A stretch of DNA of 29,283 nucleotides from Proteocatella sp041738345 (GCA_041738345.1 JBGSPX010000021.1:1-29283), one strand, 5' to 3'; shown: positions 7,998-17,058, counted from the first letter of the stretch. Translations and numbers: made by a program. Notes: generated by a model not told the origin, from the letters alone.

Positions 7998-8882
7998 ATG
8001 ACAATTAGCATGACTGGCTACGGACGTGGAGAGTACTTAGATGAAAGATATCATTTTACAGTTGAGGCTAAAAGTGTAAATAACAGATATCTTGATATTC
8101 AGGTGAAACTTCCAAGAAAAATAAATTATCTAGAAGAGTATATCAAACAGACTTTGAAAAAGTATGCTACAAGAGGAAAAGTAGATGTATATATAAAGCT
8201 TGAACTTGGAAATGAAAGTGACACTAAGGTTAATTTTGACAAGGCTCTTGCGAAGAACTATTTTGATGTGCTTATGGGCTTAGAAGAAATAACAGGCTCA
8301 TCAAATCCTGTAAGAGCAGTGGATTTAGCGAAATTTCAAGATGTTATAAAGCTTGAAGAACGTGAAATCGATCAAAATGAAATCAAGAGATGTCTTGATG
8401 CAGCTATGGATATGGCATTTTCGAATTTTAAAGAGATGCGTAAAGTTGAAGGACAGAAGCTTAAAGAAGATATACTTGAAAGATGTGACCTTCTTGGTGT
8501 TTATTTTGAAAAAATCGAAAAGCTTTCTGAAAATATAGAACTTGAATATCATCAAAGGCTTATGACAAGACTTTCTGACATGCTCAAAAATTTAGGTCAA
8601 AATGTTGATGAACAAAGAGTTGTGCAGGAAGCAGCAATATTGGCAGATAAGGCGAATATTACTGAAGAGATTGTCAGATTTAAGAGCCACATTTTACAGC
8701 TTAAGGATACTCTTGAGGAAGAGGATTCTGTAGGACGAAAAATGGACTTTATTCTTCAAGAGATGAACCGAGAAGTTAACACGATTGGGTCTAAATCCTC
8801 AAAAATTGAAATCACCAACATTGTAGTTGATTTGAAATGTGAACTTGAGAAGATAAGAGAACAAATTCAAAACATAGAATAA
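7998..8882 (+). CDS. yicC: YicC family endoribonuclease
   Basis: The 294-aa protein belongs to the YicC/YloC family, whose members are endoribonucleases involved in RNA turnover. The N-terminal YicC domain opens with the hallmark SMTGYGRGE and the KSVNNRYLDIQVKLPR segment. The C-terminal DUF1732 domain ends with the conserved GRKMDFILQEMNREVNTIGSKS region (about residues 245-267). The middle is largely helical and charged. Length matches the family. The start has only a weak upstream site (GTGG, 11 nt away). It heads the run yicC-remA-gmk-rpoZ, a very stable Firmicutes order, and remA starts 10 nt after its stop. Confidence 0.94.
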   Translation: MTISMTGYGRGEYLDERYHFTVEAKSVNNRYLDIQVKLPRKINYLEEYIKQTLKKYATRGKVDVYIKLELGNESDTKVNFDKALAKNYFDVLMGLEEITGSSNPVRAVDLAKFQDVIKLEEREIDQNEIKRCLDAAMDMAFSNFKEMRKVEGQKLKEDILERCDLLGVYFEKIEKLSENIELEYHQRLMTRLSDMLKNLGQNVDEQRVVQEAAILADKANITEEIVRFKSHILQLKDTLEEEDSVGRKMDFILQEMNREVNTIGSKSSKIEITNIVVDLKCELEKIREQIQNIE

Positions 8883-8892
8883 AGAGGGACAG

Positions 8893-9144
8893 ATGAGTTT
8901 AATAAATATCGGATTTGGAAATACCGTAAATGCTAGTAGGATAATAGCTATAGTAAGCCCAGATTCAGCGCCTATAAAGCGTATAATGGAAGAGGCTAAA
9001 AAAAATAAGAAGTTAGTAGATGCAACTTATGGACGTAGAACTAGAGCACTTATAATAATGGATAGTGAGCATGTTATACTCTCATCACACAACCCAGAAA
9101 CTGTCGGACATAGATTTGGAGAGAGGGAAGATAATAATGATTAG
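8893..9144 (+). CDS. remA: RemA-like DNA-binding regulator (DUF370)
   Basis: This 83-aa protein is close to Bacillus RemA/YlzA, which assembles into rings that bind DNA and activates biofilm-matrix and osmoprotection genes there. The basic residues reported as important in RemA have counterparts here: R16 in NASRIIAIVSP, and R48-R49 in DATYGRRTRA. The SPDSAPIKR and PETVGHRF motifs also fit. The start follows AGAGGGAC. Its place between yicC and gmk is the usual one. Targets in this organism cannot be read from the window. The ortholog assignment is strong, but the matrix-gene role is inferred only by analogy. Confidence 0.92.
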   Translation: MSLINIGFGNTVNASRIIAIVSPDSAPIKRIMEEAKKNKKLVDATYGRRTRALIIMDSEHVILSSHNPETVGHRFGEREDNND

Positions 9145-9161
9145 TTTGAGAGGGAGAATAT

Positions 9162-9776
9162 ATGGATAGGAAGGGTTTACTATTAGTATTATCAGGACCA
9201 TCAGGTGCGGGCAAAGGGACTATATGTGAAAGCTTTATGCAGAAAAACAATGATGTCAAACTTTCTGTTTCTACTACTACTAGAGAAATGCGCTGTGGAG
9301 AGATTGACGGCGTAAGTTATAATTTTATAACTAAGAAAGATTTTGAAAAATCATTGGCTGAAGACGGTTTTATAGAGCATGTTCATGTCTTTGGAAATTA
9401 TTATGGAACTCCCAAAAAAGTTGTAGAAGAGAGTATAAATAAAGGGATTGATGTACTGCTTGAAATCGAGATAGTAGGTGCTATGCAGATAAAGAAAAAG
9501 TATCCAGAAGCGGTGCTTATCTTTATACTTCCACCAACGATTACAGAACTTGAAAATAGAATTGTAAAAAGAGGAACAGAAACTACTGACCAGATTAAAG
9601 ACAGGCTTTCAAGAGCTCTTAGTGAGATAAGGAAGATTAATGAGTATTCTTACTTTATAATAAACAATGACATAGAAGAATCTGTAGATTATATGCAGAG
9701 CATTATAAAAGCTGAGAAAAGTAGCGTTAAAAGGTATTGTGAACAAATTTTTAATTTTTATCAGGAGGAGAAATAA
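9162..9776 (+). CDS. gmk: Guanylate kinase
   Basis: The 204-aa cytosolic kinase phosphorylates GMP to GDP, feeding GTP, dGTP and (p)ppGpp pools. The P-loop SGPSGAGKGT lies at residues 11-20. The GMP-binding region follows, with STTTREMRCGEIDGVSYNF at about 38-56 and the FGNYYGTP loop near 80. The lid region carries RIVKRGTETTDQIKDRL. Length is typical. The start is preceded by GAGAGGGAG. It overlaps rpoZ by one base (TAATG), so the two are translationally linked. Confidence 0.97.
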   Translation: MDRKGLLLVLSGPSGAGKGTICESFMQKNNDVKLSVSTTTREMRCGEIDGVSYNFITKKDFEKSLAEDGFIEHVHVFGNYYGTPKKVVEESINKGIDVLLEIEIVGAMQIKKKYPEAVLIFILPPTITELENRIVKRGTETTDQIKDRLSRALSEIRKINEYSYFIINNDIEESVDYMQSIIKAEKSSVKRYCEQIFNFYQEEK

Positions 9777-10036
9777 TGTTATACCCATCAATTAATGAAT
9801 TATTAGAAATATCGGATAGTAGATATGTACTTGTAAATCAAGTATCAAAAAGAGCAAGACAAATAGTAGAGGGTAGTGATGCACTTGTAAAAACTATCGA
9901 TACTAAACCAGTTTCTATAGCAACTCAAGAGGTTTTTGAGAAGAAAATAGGATACAGCAGTTCTTATACTATGGAAATGGAACAAAAAGACTATGAAGAC
10001 AAATGTAATGCATTCAGCAATATGATGGGAGAATAG
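9776..10036 (+). CDS. rpoZ: RNA polymerase omega subunit
   Basis: The 86-aa omega subunit wraps the C-terminal part of beta-prime and helps RNA polymerase assembly and stability. The family's N-terminal pattern is clear: PSINELLEISDSRYVLVNQVSKRARQI, with the RY-L-V-KRARQ core. The start codon overlaps the gmk stop, and the ribosome site (AGGAGG) lies inside the end of gmk. coaBC begins 2 nt after the stop. Length fits clostridial omega proteins. Confidence 0.95.
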   Translation: MLYPSINELLEISDSRYVLVNQVSKRARQIVEGSDALVKTIDTKPVSIATQEVFEKKIGYSSSYTMEMEQKDYEDKCNAFSNMMGE

Positions 10037-10037
10037 T

Positions 10038-11240
10038 ATGAGTAATGTGGTTTTGGGAGTTACAGGAGGGATAGCCGTATATAAGGCCTGTGATATTGTT
10101 TCAAGATTGAAAAAAAATGGTGTTAATGTAGATGTTATAATGACTAAGAGTGCTACTGAATTTGTGGGGCCGATGACATTCCAAAGTCTGTCTAATAATA
10201 GAGTTGTTACAGATATGTTTGATACAAATTTTTATTGGGATATAGAACATATTGCTCTTGCAAAAAAAGCAGATTTGTTTTTGATAGCCCCAGCCACAGC
10301 AAACATAATTGGGAAAATGGCAAATGGCATAGCGGATGATATGCTTAGTACTACAGTTATGGCTACTAAAGCTCAGATAATTGTAGCGCCAGCGATGAAT
10401 ACCAATATGTATGAAAATTCAGCAGTACAGGAAAATATTGAAAAACTTAAAGCCAGAGGGGTTTTATTTATAGAGCCCGTAGAAGGTCTTTTGGCATGTA
10501 ATGATGTTGGCAAAGGAAAACTTGAAGACTCTGAAAAAATAGTCGATATAACTATGCATCATCTAAGTAAGACAAATGATTTAGAGGGCAAAAATATTCT
10601 TATAACCGCAGGACCAACTATTGAAGCTATAGACCCTGTAAGGTATATAACAAACCGTTCTTCTGGTAAGATGGGATATAATATAGCGAAAGAGGCTGTA
10701 AGAAGAGGTGCTAAGGTTACGCTAATTTCAGGTAAAACTCAGGAAAAAGTGCCTTATGGTATAGAAAATTTTATAAGCATTGAATCTTCTGAAGATATGT
10801 ATAATGCAGTTATGGCAAATGCAGATAAAATGGATATAATCATAAAATCTGCAGCAGTTGCAGATTATACTCCAAGAGAAAAATCTCAAAGTAAGCTTAA
10901 GAAAAAAGATGGAGATTTGAAAATAGAACTTGCAAGAACTCAAGATATCTTATTTGAGGTTGGAAAACAAAAGCTTCCACATCAAATTCTAGTAGGTTTT
11001 GCTGCTGAAACTGATGATGTGCTTGAAAATGCAAAATCAAAAATGCAGCGAAAAAATTTAGATTTTATAGTAGCTAATGATATCAAAAAAGAAGGGGCGG
11101 GATTTGGAGTAGATACCAACATTGTCAATATAATTGATAAAGATGGTATTATAACGCCGCTACCGATTATGAAAAAGAGCGAGGTTGCACTTAAGCTTTT
11201 TGACAGAATAATTGAGATTTATAAAACTAGAAGTATATAG
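10038..11240 (+). CDS. coaBC: Bifunctional phosphopantothenoylcysteine decarboxylase/phosphopantothenate-cysteine ligase
   Basis: This 400-aa fusion catalyses two steps of coenzyme A synthesis. The N-terminal flavin domain (CoaC, residues 1 to ~180) has GVTGGIAVYKA, active-site H71 (DIEHIALAK), the PAMNTNMYEN loop and C154 (GLLACNDVGKG). The C-terminal ligase domain (CoaB) starts near residue 184 with ILITAGPTIEAIDPVRYITN. It continues with SSGKMGYNIA, LKKKDGDLKIEL and VGFAAETDD. Both domains look complete, and length is typical. The start is nearly fused to the rpoZ stop (TAGTATG). Downstream lies a 58-nt gap with a hairpin before priA. Confidence 0.97.
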   Translation: MSNVVLGVTGGIAVYKACDIVSRLKKNGVNVDVIMTKSATEFVGPMTFQSLSNNRVVTDMFDTNFYWDIEHIALAKKADLFLIAPATANIIGKMANGIADDMLSTTVMATKAQIIVAPAMNTNMYENSAVQENIEKLKARGVLFIEPVEGLLACNDVGKGKLEDSEKIVDITMHHLSKTNDLEGKNILITAGPTIEAIDPVRYITNRSSGKMGYNIAKEAVRRGAKVTLISGKTQEKVPYGIENFISIESSEDMYNAVMANADKMDIIIKSAAVADYTPREKSQSKLKKKDGDLKIELARTQDILFEVGKQKLPHQILVGFAAETDDVLENAKSKMQRKNLDFIVANDIKKEGAGFGVDTNIVNIIDKDGIITPLPIMKKSEVALKLFDRIIEIYKTRSI

Positions 11241-11247
11241 TCATAAT

Positions 11248-11275
11248 AAAGAGGACACTAAACGGTGCCCTCTTT
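11248..11275 (+). other. Hairpin between coaBC and priA
   Basis: AAAGAGG (11248-11254) pairs with CCTCTTT (11269-11275), and after an A/C mismatch CAC pairs with GTG around a 6-nt loop. It starts 8 nt past the coaBC stop and ends a few bases before the priA ribosome site. The 3' side has only TTTCATAT, so termination would be weak. It could act as a partial terminator, an mRNA-end protector or a translation modulator for priA. Confidence 0.5.
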
Positions 11276-11298
11276 CATATATAAGGAGAAAGTTTTTG

Positions 11299-13560
11299 AT
11301 GCAAAATATAAAAAACTCCCAAGAACAAAGTATGTTTAAAGTAGAAGTTTCCATAAAACATAAATCGAGATATGTAGATAGGCTTTTTACCTATGAATCA
11401 CCGTTTAAGCTAAGTATAGGGCAAAGGGTAGAGGTGCCTTTTGGAAGAGGAAACAAACTTCATGAAGGTATTGTAGTAAATGTTTTAGAATCATTTGAGG
11501 ATGATACTGAAATCGAATATAAGCAGGTGGCTTCTTTAAAATCTGAGGTACCTATTGTAAGTGAGATGTCGATTGAGCTTGCAAGGTGGATAAAGACAGA
11601 ATATATGTGTAGTTTTTTTGAGGCGCTTTCGCTTTTTTTACCAAAAGCAGAAAACACTTCGTTTAAATATAAAAGAATACTGCATCCGCTAAAAACTCAA
11701 GCGGAGATACTAAATTACAAAGCCTCTCAGCGAAAAAATGCCAAAAACAAGCTAATGCTTTTAGATGAGCTTGAAAAAGGGCCTGTTGATATAATGGAGC
11801 TTCAGGATAGCAGGAAAGTTATTTTTTCAAGCATCATAAAACAGCTGGTTCAAGATGGCATTGCGGTTGTAAAAAAAGAGGTGGAATTTAGAAAGCTTGA
11901 GCAAATATATGAGATAAAAAATAAACTGATTGAACTAAATCAAGAGCAACAAACCGTTTATAACGGGATATTAAACTCTTTTTCAAATAAAAAAATAAAG
12001 CTTTTACACGGGGTAACTGGCTCTGGGAAAACGGAAATTTATATAAGGCTCATTAAAGAAAAGCTAAGACTTGGTAAATCTGCAATAGTGCTTGTGCCTG
12101 AAATATCACTTACACCTCAAACTATAGCTAGATTTAAAAATGTTTTTGGTGAAAACATTGCACTGCTTCATAGCAGTTTGAGTGAGGGTGAAAAGAAAGA
12201 CCAGTGGGCTATGATTGAACAAGGCTGTGTAGATATTGTTATAGGAGCACGCTCTGCGATATTTGCGCCGCTTGACAATTTGGGGATAATTATTATAGAT
12301 GAGTGTCATGATGATGCCTATAAATCGGAGCAAAATCCTAAATATGATACGATTGCTTTAGCTGAAAAAATGATGGAATATCAAGATTTAGATGTTGTGC
12401 TTGGTAGTGCGACACCTACGATAGAACAGTATTACTATGCGCAAGTAGATAGGTATCAATTATTTGAACTTAAAAATAGAGCAAATGCACAGCTTCCTGA
12501 AATTCAAATCGTAGATACGATAGAAGAACTTAGAAATGGCAACAATAGCCTTATAAACGATTATATAAAGTCCCAAATTCAAAAAGAAATAGAAAATGAA
12601 AATCAAGTTATTATATTTTTAAATAAGAGAGGGTTTGCGCATAGCTTAAGCTGTCTTGATTGTAAATCGGTTATAAAATGTCCTAATTGTGATATAACCT
12701 TAAATTATCATAGTGTGGGGAATAAACTGATGTGTCACTATTGCGGACACACAGAAGAGTATACTGGTAAATGCACCTCTTGTGGAGGAAATAACTTAAA
12801 AGAAATTGGGATTGGAACTCAAAAGGTAGAACAGGAAATAAGAAGCTCAATTGCAGGCGCACTTACAGTTAGATTTGACAAAGATACCACTTCTAAAAAG
12901 GGTAGTTATGAGGCTTTGTTATTGAAATTTAAAGACAAACAGGCTAACGTACTGATAGGTACTCAAATGATAAGTAAAGGGCTTGATTTTGAGGATGTAA
13001 CGCTTGTTGTAGTGCTTAATGCAGATCAGAATCTTAGATTTCCGGATTATAGAAGTCATGAAAAGACTTTTAGTATAGTTTCTCAAGTTGCAGGGCGTTC
13101 AGGAAGAGGAAAAAAAGATGGTAGAGTTATAATTCAAACTATAGATGCAGAGCATGAAATATTTGGATATATAAAAAATAATGATTATGATTCGCTTTAT
13201 CAAAGTGAAATTAAAATGAGAACTCTATTTGAATATCCACCATTTGGAACTATGCTAAGAATTGTATGTAGCAGTATAGATTCTAAAGAGGCAGCTAATA
13301 CCGCGGAGAAGATAAAAAATGCGGTTCAATTCTATCTCTCAAAACGAAATGTGGAGCTTAATCCTCTTGGCCCAACACCATGTATCATAAGTAGAATTGA
13401 TAAGAAGTACAGGTGGCAGTTATTTTATAAAATCAAAAATGATTCGGAAATAAACCTAATAAAGAGCATAATAAACTTTATTTTATCAGAAAAAAGAAGT
13501 ATAATTATAGATGGAGAAACTTCGGTTTCAGTGGATATAAACCCGAACAATATTATGTAA
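11299..13560 (+). CDS. priA: Primosomal protein N' (replication restart helicase PriA)
   Basis: This superfamily 2 3'-5' DNA helicase recognises abandoned replication forks and reloads the replicative helicase. It has 753 aa from the chosen start. The order is an N-terminal DNA-binding region (about 13-120), Walker A HGVTGSGKTE (237-246), Walker B DECH (334-337), the zinc region with eight cysteines (452, 455, 461, 464, 479, 482, 492, 495) and helicase motifs such as QMISKGLDF and AGRSGRG. The Walker B box reads DECH where most PriA proteins have DEEH. The start has AAGGAG 10 nt upstream. M332-like MFKVEV (11332) is a possible alternative, while an ATG at 11212 would overlap coaBC by 29 nt and lacks support. 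Confidence 0.95.
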   Translation: MQNIKNSQEQSMFKVEVSIKHKSRYVDRLFTYESPFKLSIGQRVEVPFGRGNKLHEGIVVNVLESFEDDTEIEYKQVASLKSEVPIVSEMSIELARWIKTEYMCSFFEALSLFLPKAENTSFKYKRILHPLKTQAEILNYKASQRKNAKNKLMLLDELEKGPVDIMELQDSRKVIFSSIIKQLVQDGIAVVKKEVEFRKLEQIYEIKNKLIELNQEQQTVYNGILNSFSNKKIKLLHGVTGSGKTEIYIRLIKEKLRLGKSAIVLVPEISLTPQTIARFKNVFGENIALLHSSLSEGEKKDQWAMIEQGCVDIVIGARSAIFAPLDNLGIIIIDECHDDAYKSEQNPKYDTIALAEKMMEYQDLDVVLGSATPTIEQYYYAQVDRYQLFELKNRANAQLPEIQIVDTIEELRNGNNSLINDYIKSQIQKEIENENQVIIFLNKRGFAHSLSCLDCKSVIKCPNCDITLNYHSVGNKLMCHYCGHTEEYTGKCTSCGGNNLKEIGIGTQKVEQEIRSSIAGALTVRFDKDTTSKKGSYEALLLKFKDKQANVLIGTQMISKGLDFEDVTLVVVLNADQNLRFPDYRSHEKTFSIVSQVAGRSGRGKKDGRVIIQTIDAEHEIFGYIKNNDYDSLYQSEIKMRTLFEYPPFGTMLRIVCSSIDSKEAANTAEKIKNAVQFYLSKRNVELNPLGPTPCIISRIDKKYRWQLFYKIKNDSEINLIKSIINFILSEKRSIIIDGETSVSVDINPNNIM

Positions 13561-13610
13561 TATATTAGATTGTATTAAAATAAATTAGATATGAAATTTT
13601 AGGAGGAAAT

Positions 13611-14066
13611 ATGGCAATAAGAAAGATAAGACAAGATGGAGATGAAGTGCTAAGAAAAAAGTCAAAGTCTGTAGATGAAATCACCACAAAGATAAGAGAA
13701 CTTATAGAAGATATGATAGATACTATGTATGAAGCTGATGGTGTAGGGCTTGCAGCACCACAGGTGGGAATTCTAAAAAGGATATTTGTAGTAGATATTG
13801 GCGAAGGGCCTATGGTGTTTATAAATCCAGAAATACTGGAAACTAGTGGCTCTCAGACAGGTGATGAGGGCTGTTTAAGTGTGCCAGGATATTATGCACC
13901 AGTTTGCAGACCAAACTATGTAAAAGTTAAGTTTTTTGATGAAAACATGACCGAACAAATATTAGAAGCTGAGGAATTTTTAGCAAGAGCTATACTTCAT
14001 GAGAACGATCACTTAAATGGAGTACTATTTAAGGATAGAGTAGATAAAGCTGATAAAGAAGCTTAG
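13611..14066 (+). CDS. def: Peptide deformylase
   Basis: The 151-aa metalloenzyme removes the formyl group from the N-terminal methionine of nascent proteins. All three signature motifs are present: GVGLAAPQVG (44-53), EGCLS (86-90, metal ligand C88) and HENDH (130-134, ligands H130 and H134, catalytic E131). The short length fits the type of enzyme usual in clostridia. An AGGAGG site precedes the start. fmt, which adds the formyl group that Def removes, begins 18 nt later, the usual def-fmt pairing. Confidence 0.97.
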   Translation: MAIRKIRQDGDEVLRKKSKSVDEITTKIRELIEDMIDTMYEADGVGLAAPQVGILKRIFVVDIGEGPMVFINPEILETSGSQTGDEGCLSVPGYYAPVCRPNYVKVKFFDENMTEQILEAEEFLARAILHENDHLNGVLFKDRVDKADKEA

Positions 14067-14084
14067 TAAAGGAGGACCTTAATT

Positions 14085-15014
14085 ATGAAGATTATTTTTA
14101 TGGGAACTCCTGAATTTGCAGTTTATTCGCTTGAAGTTCTAAAAGAAAGAAATGACGAGGTACTTTTGGTGGTATCTCAAGAAGATAAACCAAAAGGAAG
14201 AGGCAAAAAGCTTCAAATGACACCTGTAAAGGAAAAAGCTTTGGAATATGGTTATGAAGTATTTCAACCTAAAAAGCTAAGAGAAGAAGAATCAGTAGAA
14301 AAGCTAAAGGCGCTGGAACCAGACCTTATTGTAGTTACAGCTTTTGGACAGATTTTAACTAAGGAAATTTTAGATATTCCTAGATATGGCTGTATAAATG
14401 TACACGCTTCATTACTTCCGAAATTTAGAGGAGCAGCTCCGATTAATTTTGCGATAATAGAAGGAGAACAAAAAACCGGGATAACTACGATGTATATGGC
14501 ACAGGGGTTAGATACAGGAGATATGATTTTAAAGGATGAAATTGAAATTACTTCTGAGGATACTGCAGGAACACTTCATGATAAGCTTGCGGCTTTAAGT
14601 CAAAAAACGCTTAGAGAAACGCTAGCACTTATTGAAAATGGAAATGCACCAAGAACTGTTCAAGATGATTCACTTTCTAATTACGCGCCAATGATGAGCA
14701 AGGAATTAGGGCATTTAGATTTCAGTAAAGATGCAGTTTCTATAATAAATCTTTCAAGGGGAGTAGACCCATGGCCTTCCTCGTATGCTAAATTAGATGG
14801 TGAAGTAGTTAAGTTATTTAATATGAAACTTGGGAATAAAACTGAAAATAAAAATTATGGAGAGATTGTAGCTGTAAGCTCAGAATATATAGAAGTGGTG
14901 GCTTTTGATAGAACTGTATTTATATATGAAGTCCAATTTCCAAACAAAAAGCGAATGCCAGTAAGAGAATATTTAAAGGGGAATGATATTAAAACGGGAG
15001 AAGTTTTTAGATAA
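14085..15014 (+). CDS. fmt: Methionyl-tRNA formyltransferase
   Basis: The 309-aa enzyme formylates initiator Met-tRNA using 10-formyl-tetrahydrofolate. The N-terminal Rossmann domain has FMGTPEFAV (5-13), the catalytic N105 and H107 in the INVHASLLPKFRGAAPI stretch, and D143 (GLDTGDM). The C-terminal OB-like tRNA-binding domain starts near residue 205 and includes DPWPSSYA. Length is normal. AAGGAGG precedes the start. It sits between def and a YugP-type membrane protease, 16 nt before the latter. Confidence 0.97.
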   Translation: MKIIFMGTPEFAVYSLEVLKERNDEVLLVVSQEDKPKGRGKKLQMTPVKEKALEYGYEVFQPKKLREEESVEKLKALEPDLIVVTAFGQILTKEILDIPRYGCINVHASLLPKFRGAAPINFAIIEGEQKTGITTMYMAQGLDTGDMILKDEIEITSEDTAGTLHDKLAALSQKTLRETLALIENGNAPRTVQDDSLSNYAPMMSKELGHLDFSKDAVSIINLSRGVDPWPSSYAKLDGEVVKLFNMKLGNKTENKNYGEIVAVSSEYIEVVAFDRTVFIYEVQFPNKKRMPVREYLKGNDIKTGEVFR

Positions 15015-15030
15015 TTTAGGAGGAAAACTT

Positions 15031-15726
15031 ATGTACTATCCATTTTACTATGACAGCACAATGCTTATACTCATTCCAGCGATGATACTGACAATGTATG
15101 CTCAAAATAGAGTTAATAGCTCTTATTCGAAATTTTCAAGAATAAAAACGATTCAAGGATATACTGGAATGCAAACTGCAAGAGCGATACTTGATAAGAA
15201 TGGGCTTTTTAATGTTAATATAGAGCTTGTAGGTGGAAAACTCAGTGATCATTATGACCCAAGAAGTAGGGTTTTGAGATTATCGCATGATGTATACTAC
15301 GGGACTACTATAGCGGCAAACTCTATTGCAGCCCATGAAGTGGGACATGCTATTCAGCACGCTAAGGCCTATTTTCCACTTACGCTTAGAAATACAATTG
15401 TACCAGTTGTAAATATAGCCTCAAATATGGCGTGGCTTTTTATAATGGGTGGTATATTTATATCATCTATGCCTCAGCTTTTTACTGTGGGTGTTATTTT
15501 ATTTTCGGCAAGTGTACTTTTTCAAATAATTACTTTACCAGTAGAACTTAATGCAAGCAGTAGAGCTATAAACCTTTTGGGTGAGATGGGAATTTTGACA
15601 ATAGAAGAAATCCCCCAAGGCAGAAGAATGTTAAATGCAGCAGCGCTTACTTATATAGCGGCAGCAGCAGCGGCAGTTTCTCAGTTAATAAGACTGCTTA
15701 TATTAAGAGAAAGAAATCAAGATTAA
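15031..15726 (+). CDS. YugP-type membrane zinc metallopeptidase
   Basis: This 231-aa integral membrane protein belongs to the YugP family of neutral zinc metallopeptidases (Pfam Zn_peptidase_2). The zinc motif HEVGH lies at 102-106, and a probable third ligand is E172 in PVELNASSRA. Hydrophobic segments occur at about 9-24, 122-145, 151-172 and 208-222. The first is near the N terminus and probably anchors the protein with its active site at the membrane face. Substrates are not known for this family. AGGAGG 8 nt upstream fixes the start at MYYPFYY; an in-frame ATG 48 nt upstream would overlap fmt. It lies between translation genes, a placement I recall from other clostridia. Confidence 0.9.
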   Translation: MYYPFYYDSTMLILIPAMILTMYAQNRVNSSYSKFSRIKTIQGYTGMQTARAILDKNGLFNVNIELVGGKLSDHYDPRSRVLRLSHDVYYGTTIAANSIAAHEVGHAIQHAKAYFPLTLRNTIVPVVNIASNMAWLFIMGGIFISSMPQLFTVGVILFSASVLFQIITLPVELNASSRAINLLGEMGILTIEEIPQGRRMLNAAALTYIAAAAAAVSQLIRLLILRERNQD

Positions 15727-15750
15727 TCTTGTTTTATAGAAAGAGGAAAT

Positions 15751-17037
15751 ATGAAGAAACCAAGAGAATTGGCGTATGAAATAATAAACAATGTTATAAA
15801 TGAAGGTGGATATTCTAATATATCTATAAATAAGGTTTTAAGAAAACATAATTTAGAAAATAAAGATAGAGGTTTCTTGACAGAGCTTGTATATGGAACT
15901 ATTGAAAATAAATTATATTTAGACTATGTAATTCAAAAATATAGCAAACAGAAACTCAGTGATATCTCAACAGAAATTTTAATAATCTTAGAGATGGGAA
16001 TTTATCAAATACGTGATATGGATTCTGTTACAGAATTTGCAGCGGTAGATGAATCTGTAAAGTTATGCAAAAAAGTTTACCCAAGAGGAAGTGGTTTTGT
16101 TAATGCTGTGCTTAGAAATATTTTAAGGGATAAAAAAGCGTTTGATATAGATATAAAAGATCCAATTACAAAGCTATCTGTAGAATATTCAATTTCAAAA
16201 GATATAGCTAATCTTATTATTTCGCAATATGGAGCTGAATCCGCTGAAGATATATTTTACGGATTTTCTCAAAAACCACAGCTTTATATAAGAGTAAATA
16301 AACTTAAAACCACTAAAGAAGAACTAATAGGATTATTAAAAAAAGAAGGCGTAGAAGCTGAAATTGTTTTAGAAAATGAAGATGCACTTGTAGTTAAAAA
16401 TTTGAAAAATATAGAAAATAACCCACAGTATAAGTTAGGATATTTTACTATTCAAGATATAAGTTCTATGAGATGTGTAAAAGAATTGGCACCTATAGAA
16501 GATGAAAGAATACTTGATATATGCGCTTGTCCAGGTGGAAAAACTACGTATATGGCAGAGCTTATGAGTAACAAGGGCTGCATTGATGCTAAGGATATAT
16601 CTAAGAATAAGTTAGAACTTGTAGAGATGACTTGTAAGCGATTAGGTATAAAAATAGTAAATACCGAGGCTTCAGATGCTGTAGTCTATGAAGCTTCATT
16701 GGAAAGTAAATATGATAGAGTATTGGCAGATGTACCTTGTTCTGGGCTTGGAATAATAAAAAGAAAGCCAGAAATAAGATATAAAACAATAAAAGATATT
16801 GCCTCACTTTATAGTATTCAAAAAAATATTATTGAAAATGCTTCTAGATATGTAAAAATAGATGGAATTTTAGTATATAGTACTTGTACTATAAATAAAG
16901 AAGAAAATGAAAAAATTACAGATTGGTTTTTAGAAAATAATAAGAATTATAAAAAAGTGCAAGATGATATATTGATGCTTCCATCTGAAAATGAAAATGA
17001 TGGATTTTATATATGCAAAATGCAACGTATTTCTTAA
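15751..17037 (+). CDS. rsmB: 16S rRNA (cytosine-967-C5)-methyltransferase
   Basis: The 428-aa enzyme (RsmB/Sun) methylates C967 of 16S rRNA with S-adenosylmethionine. A NusB-like RNA-binding domain covers about residues 1-140. The catalytic Rossmann domain has the SAM motif LDICACPGGKTT (255-266). The two family cysteines are C330 in DVPCSGLG and C379 in YSTCTINKEEN; the latter is the expected nucleophile position. The coding region is more AT-rich toward its 3' end than its neighbours. AGAGG precedes the start. It is followed by rlmN after 21 nt. Confidence 0.96.
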   Translation: MKKPRELAYEIINNVINEGGYSNISINKVLRKHNLENKDRGFLTELVYGTIENKLYLDYVIQKYSKQKLSDISTEILIILEMGIYQIRDMDSVTEFAAVDESVKLCKKVYPRGSGFVNAVLRNILRDKKAFDIDIKDPITKLSVEYSISKDIANLIISQYGAESAEDIFYGFSQKPQLYIRVNKLKTTKEELIGLLKKEGVEAEIVLENEDALVVKNLKNIENNPQYKLGYFTIQDISSMRCVKELAPIEDERILDICACPGGKTTYMAELMSNKGCIDAKDISKNKLELVEMTCKRLGIKIVNTEASDAVVYEASLESKYDRVLADVPCSGLGIIKRKPEIRYKTIKDIASLYSIQKNIIENASRYVKIDGILVYSTCTINKEENEKITDWFLENNKNYKKVQDDILMLPSENENDGFYICKMQRIS

Positions 17038-17058
17038 AAAAAAGAAAAGTGAGAGTTT

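Noticed and set aside
11212..11298. N-terminal extension of priA overlapping the end of coaBC
   Set aside because: It would include the intergenic hairpin and the AAGGAG site as coding sequence, and those residues have no PriA-like pattern.
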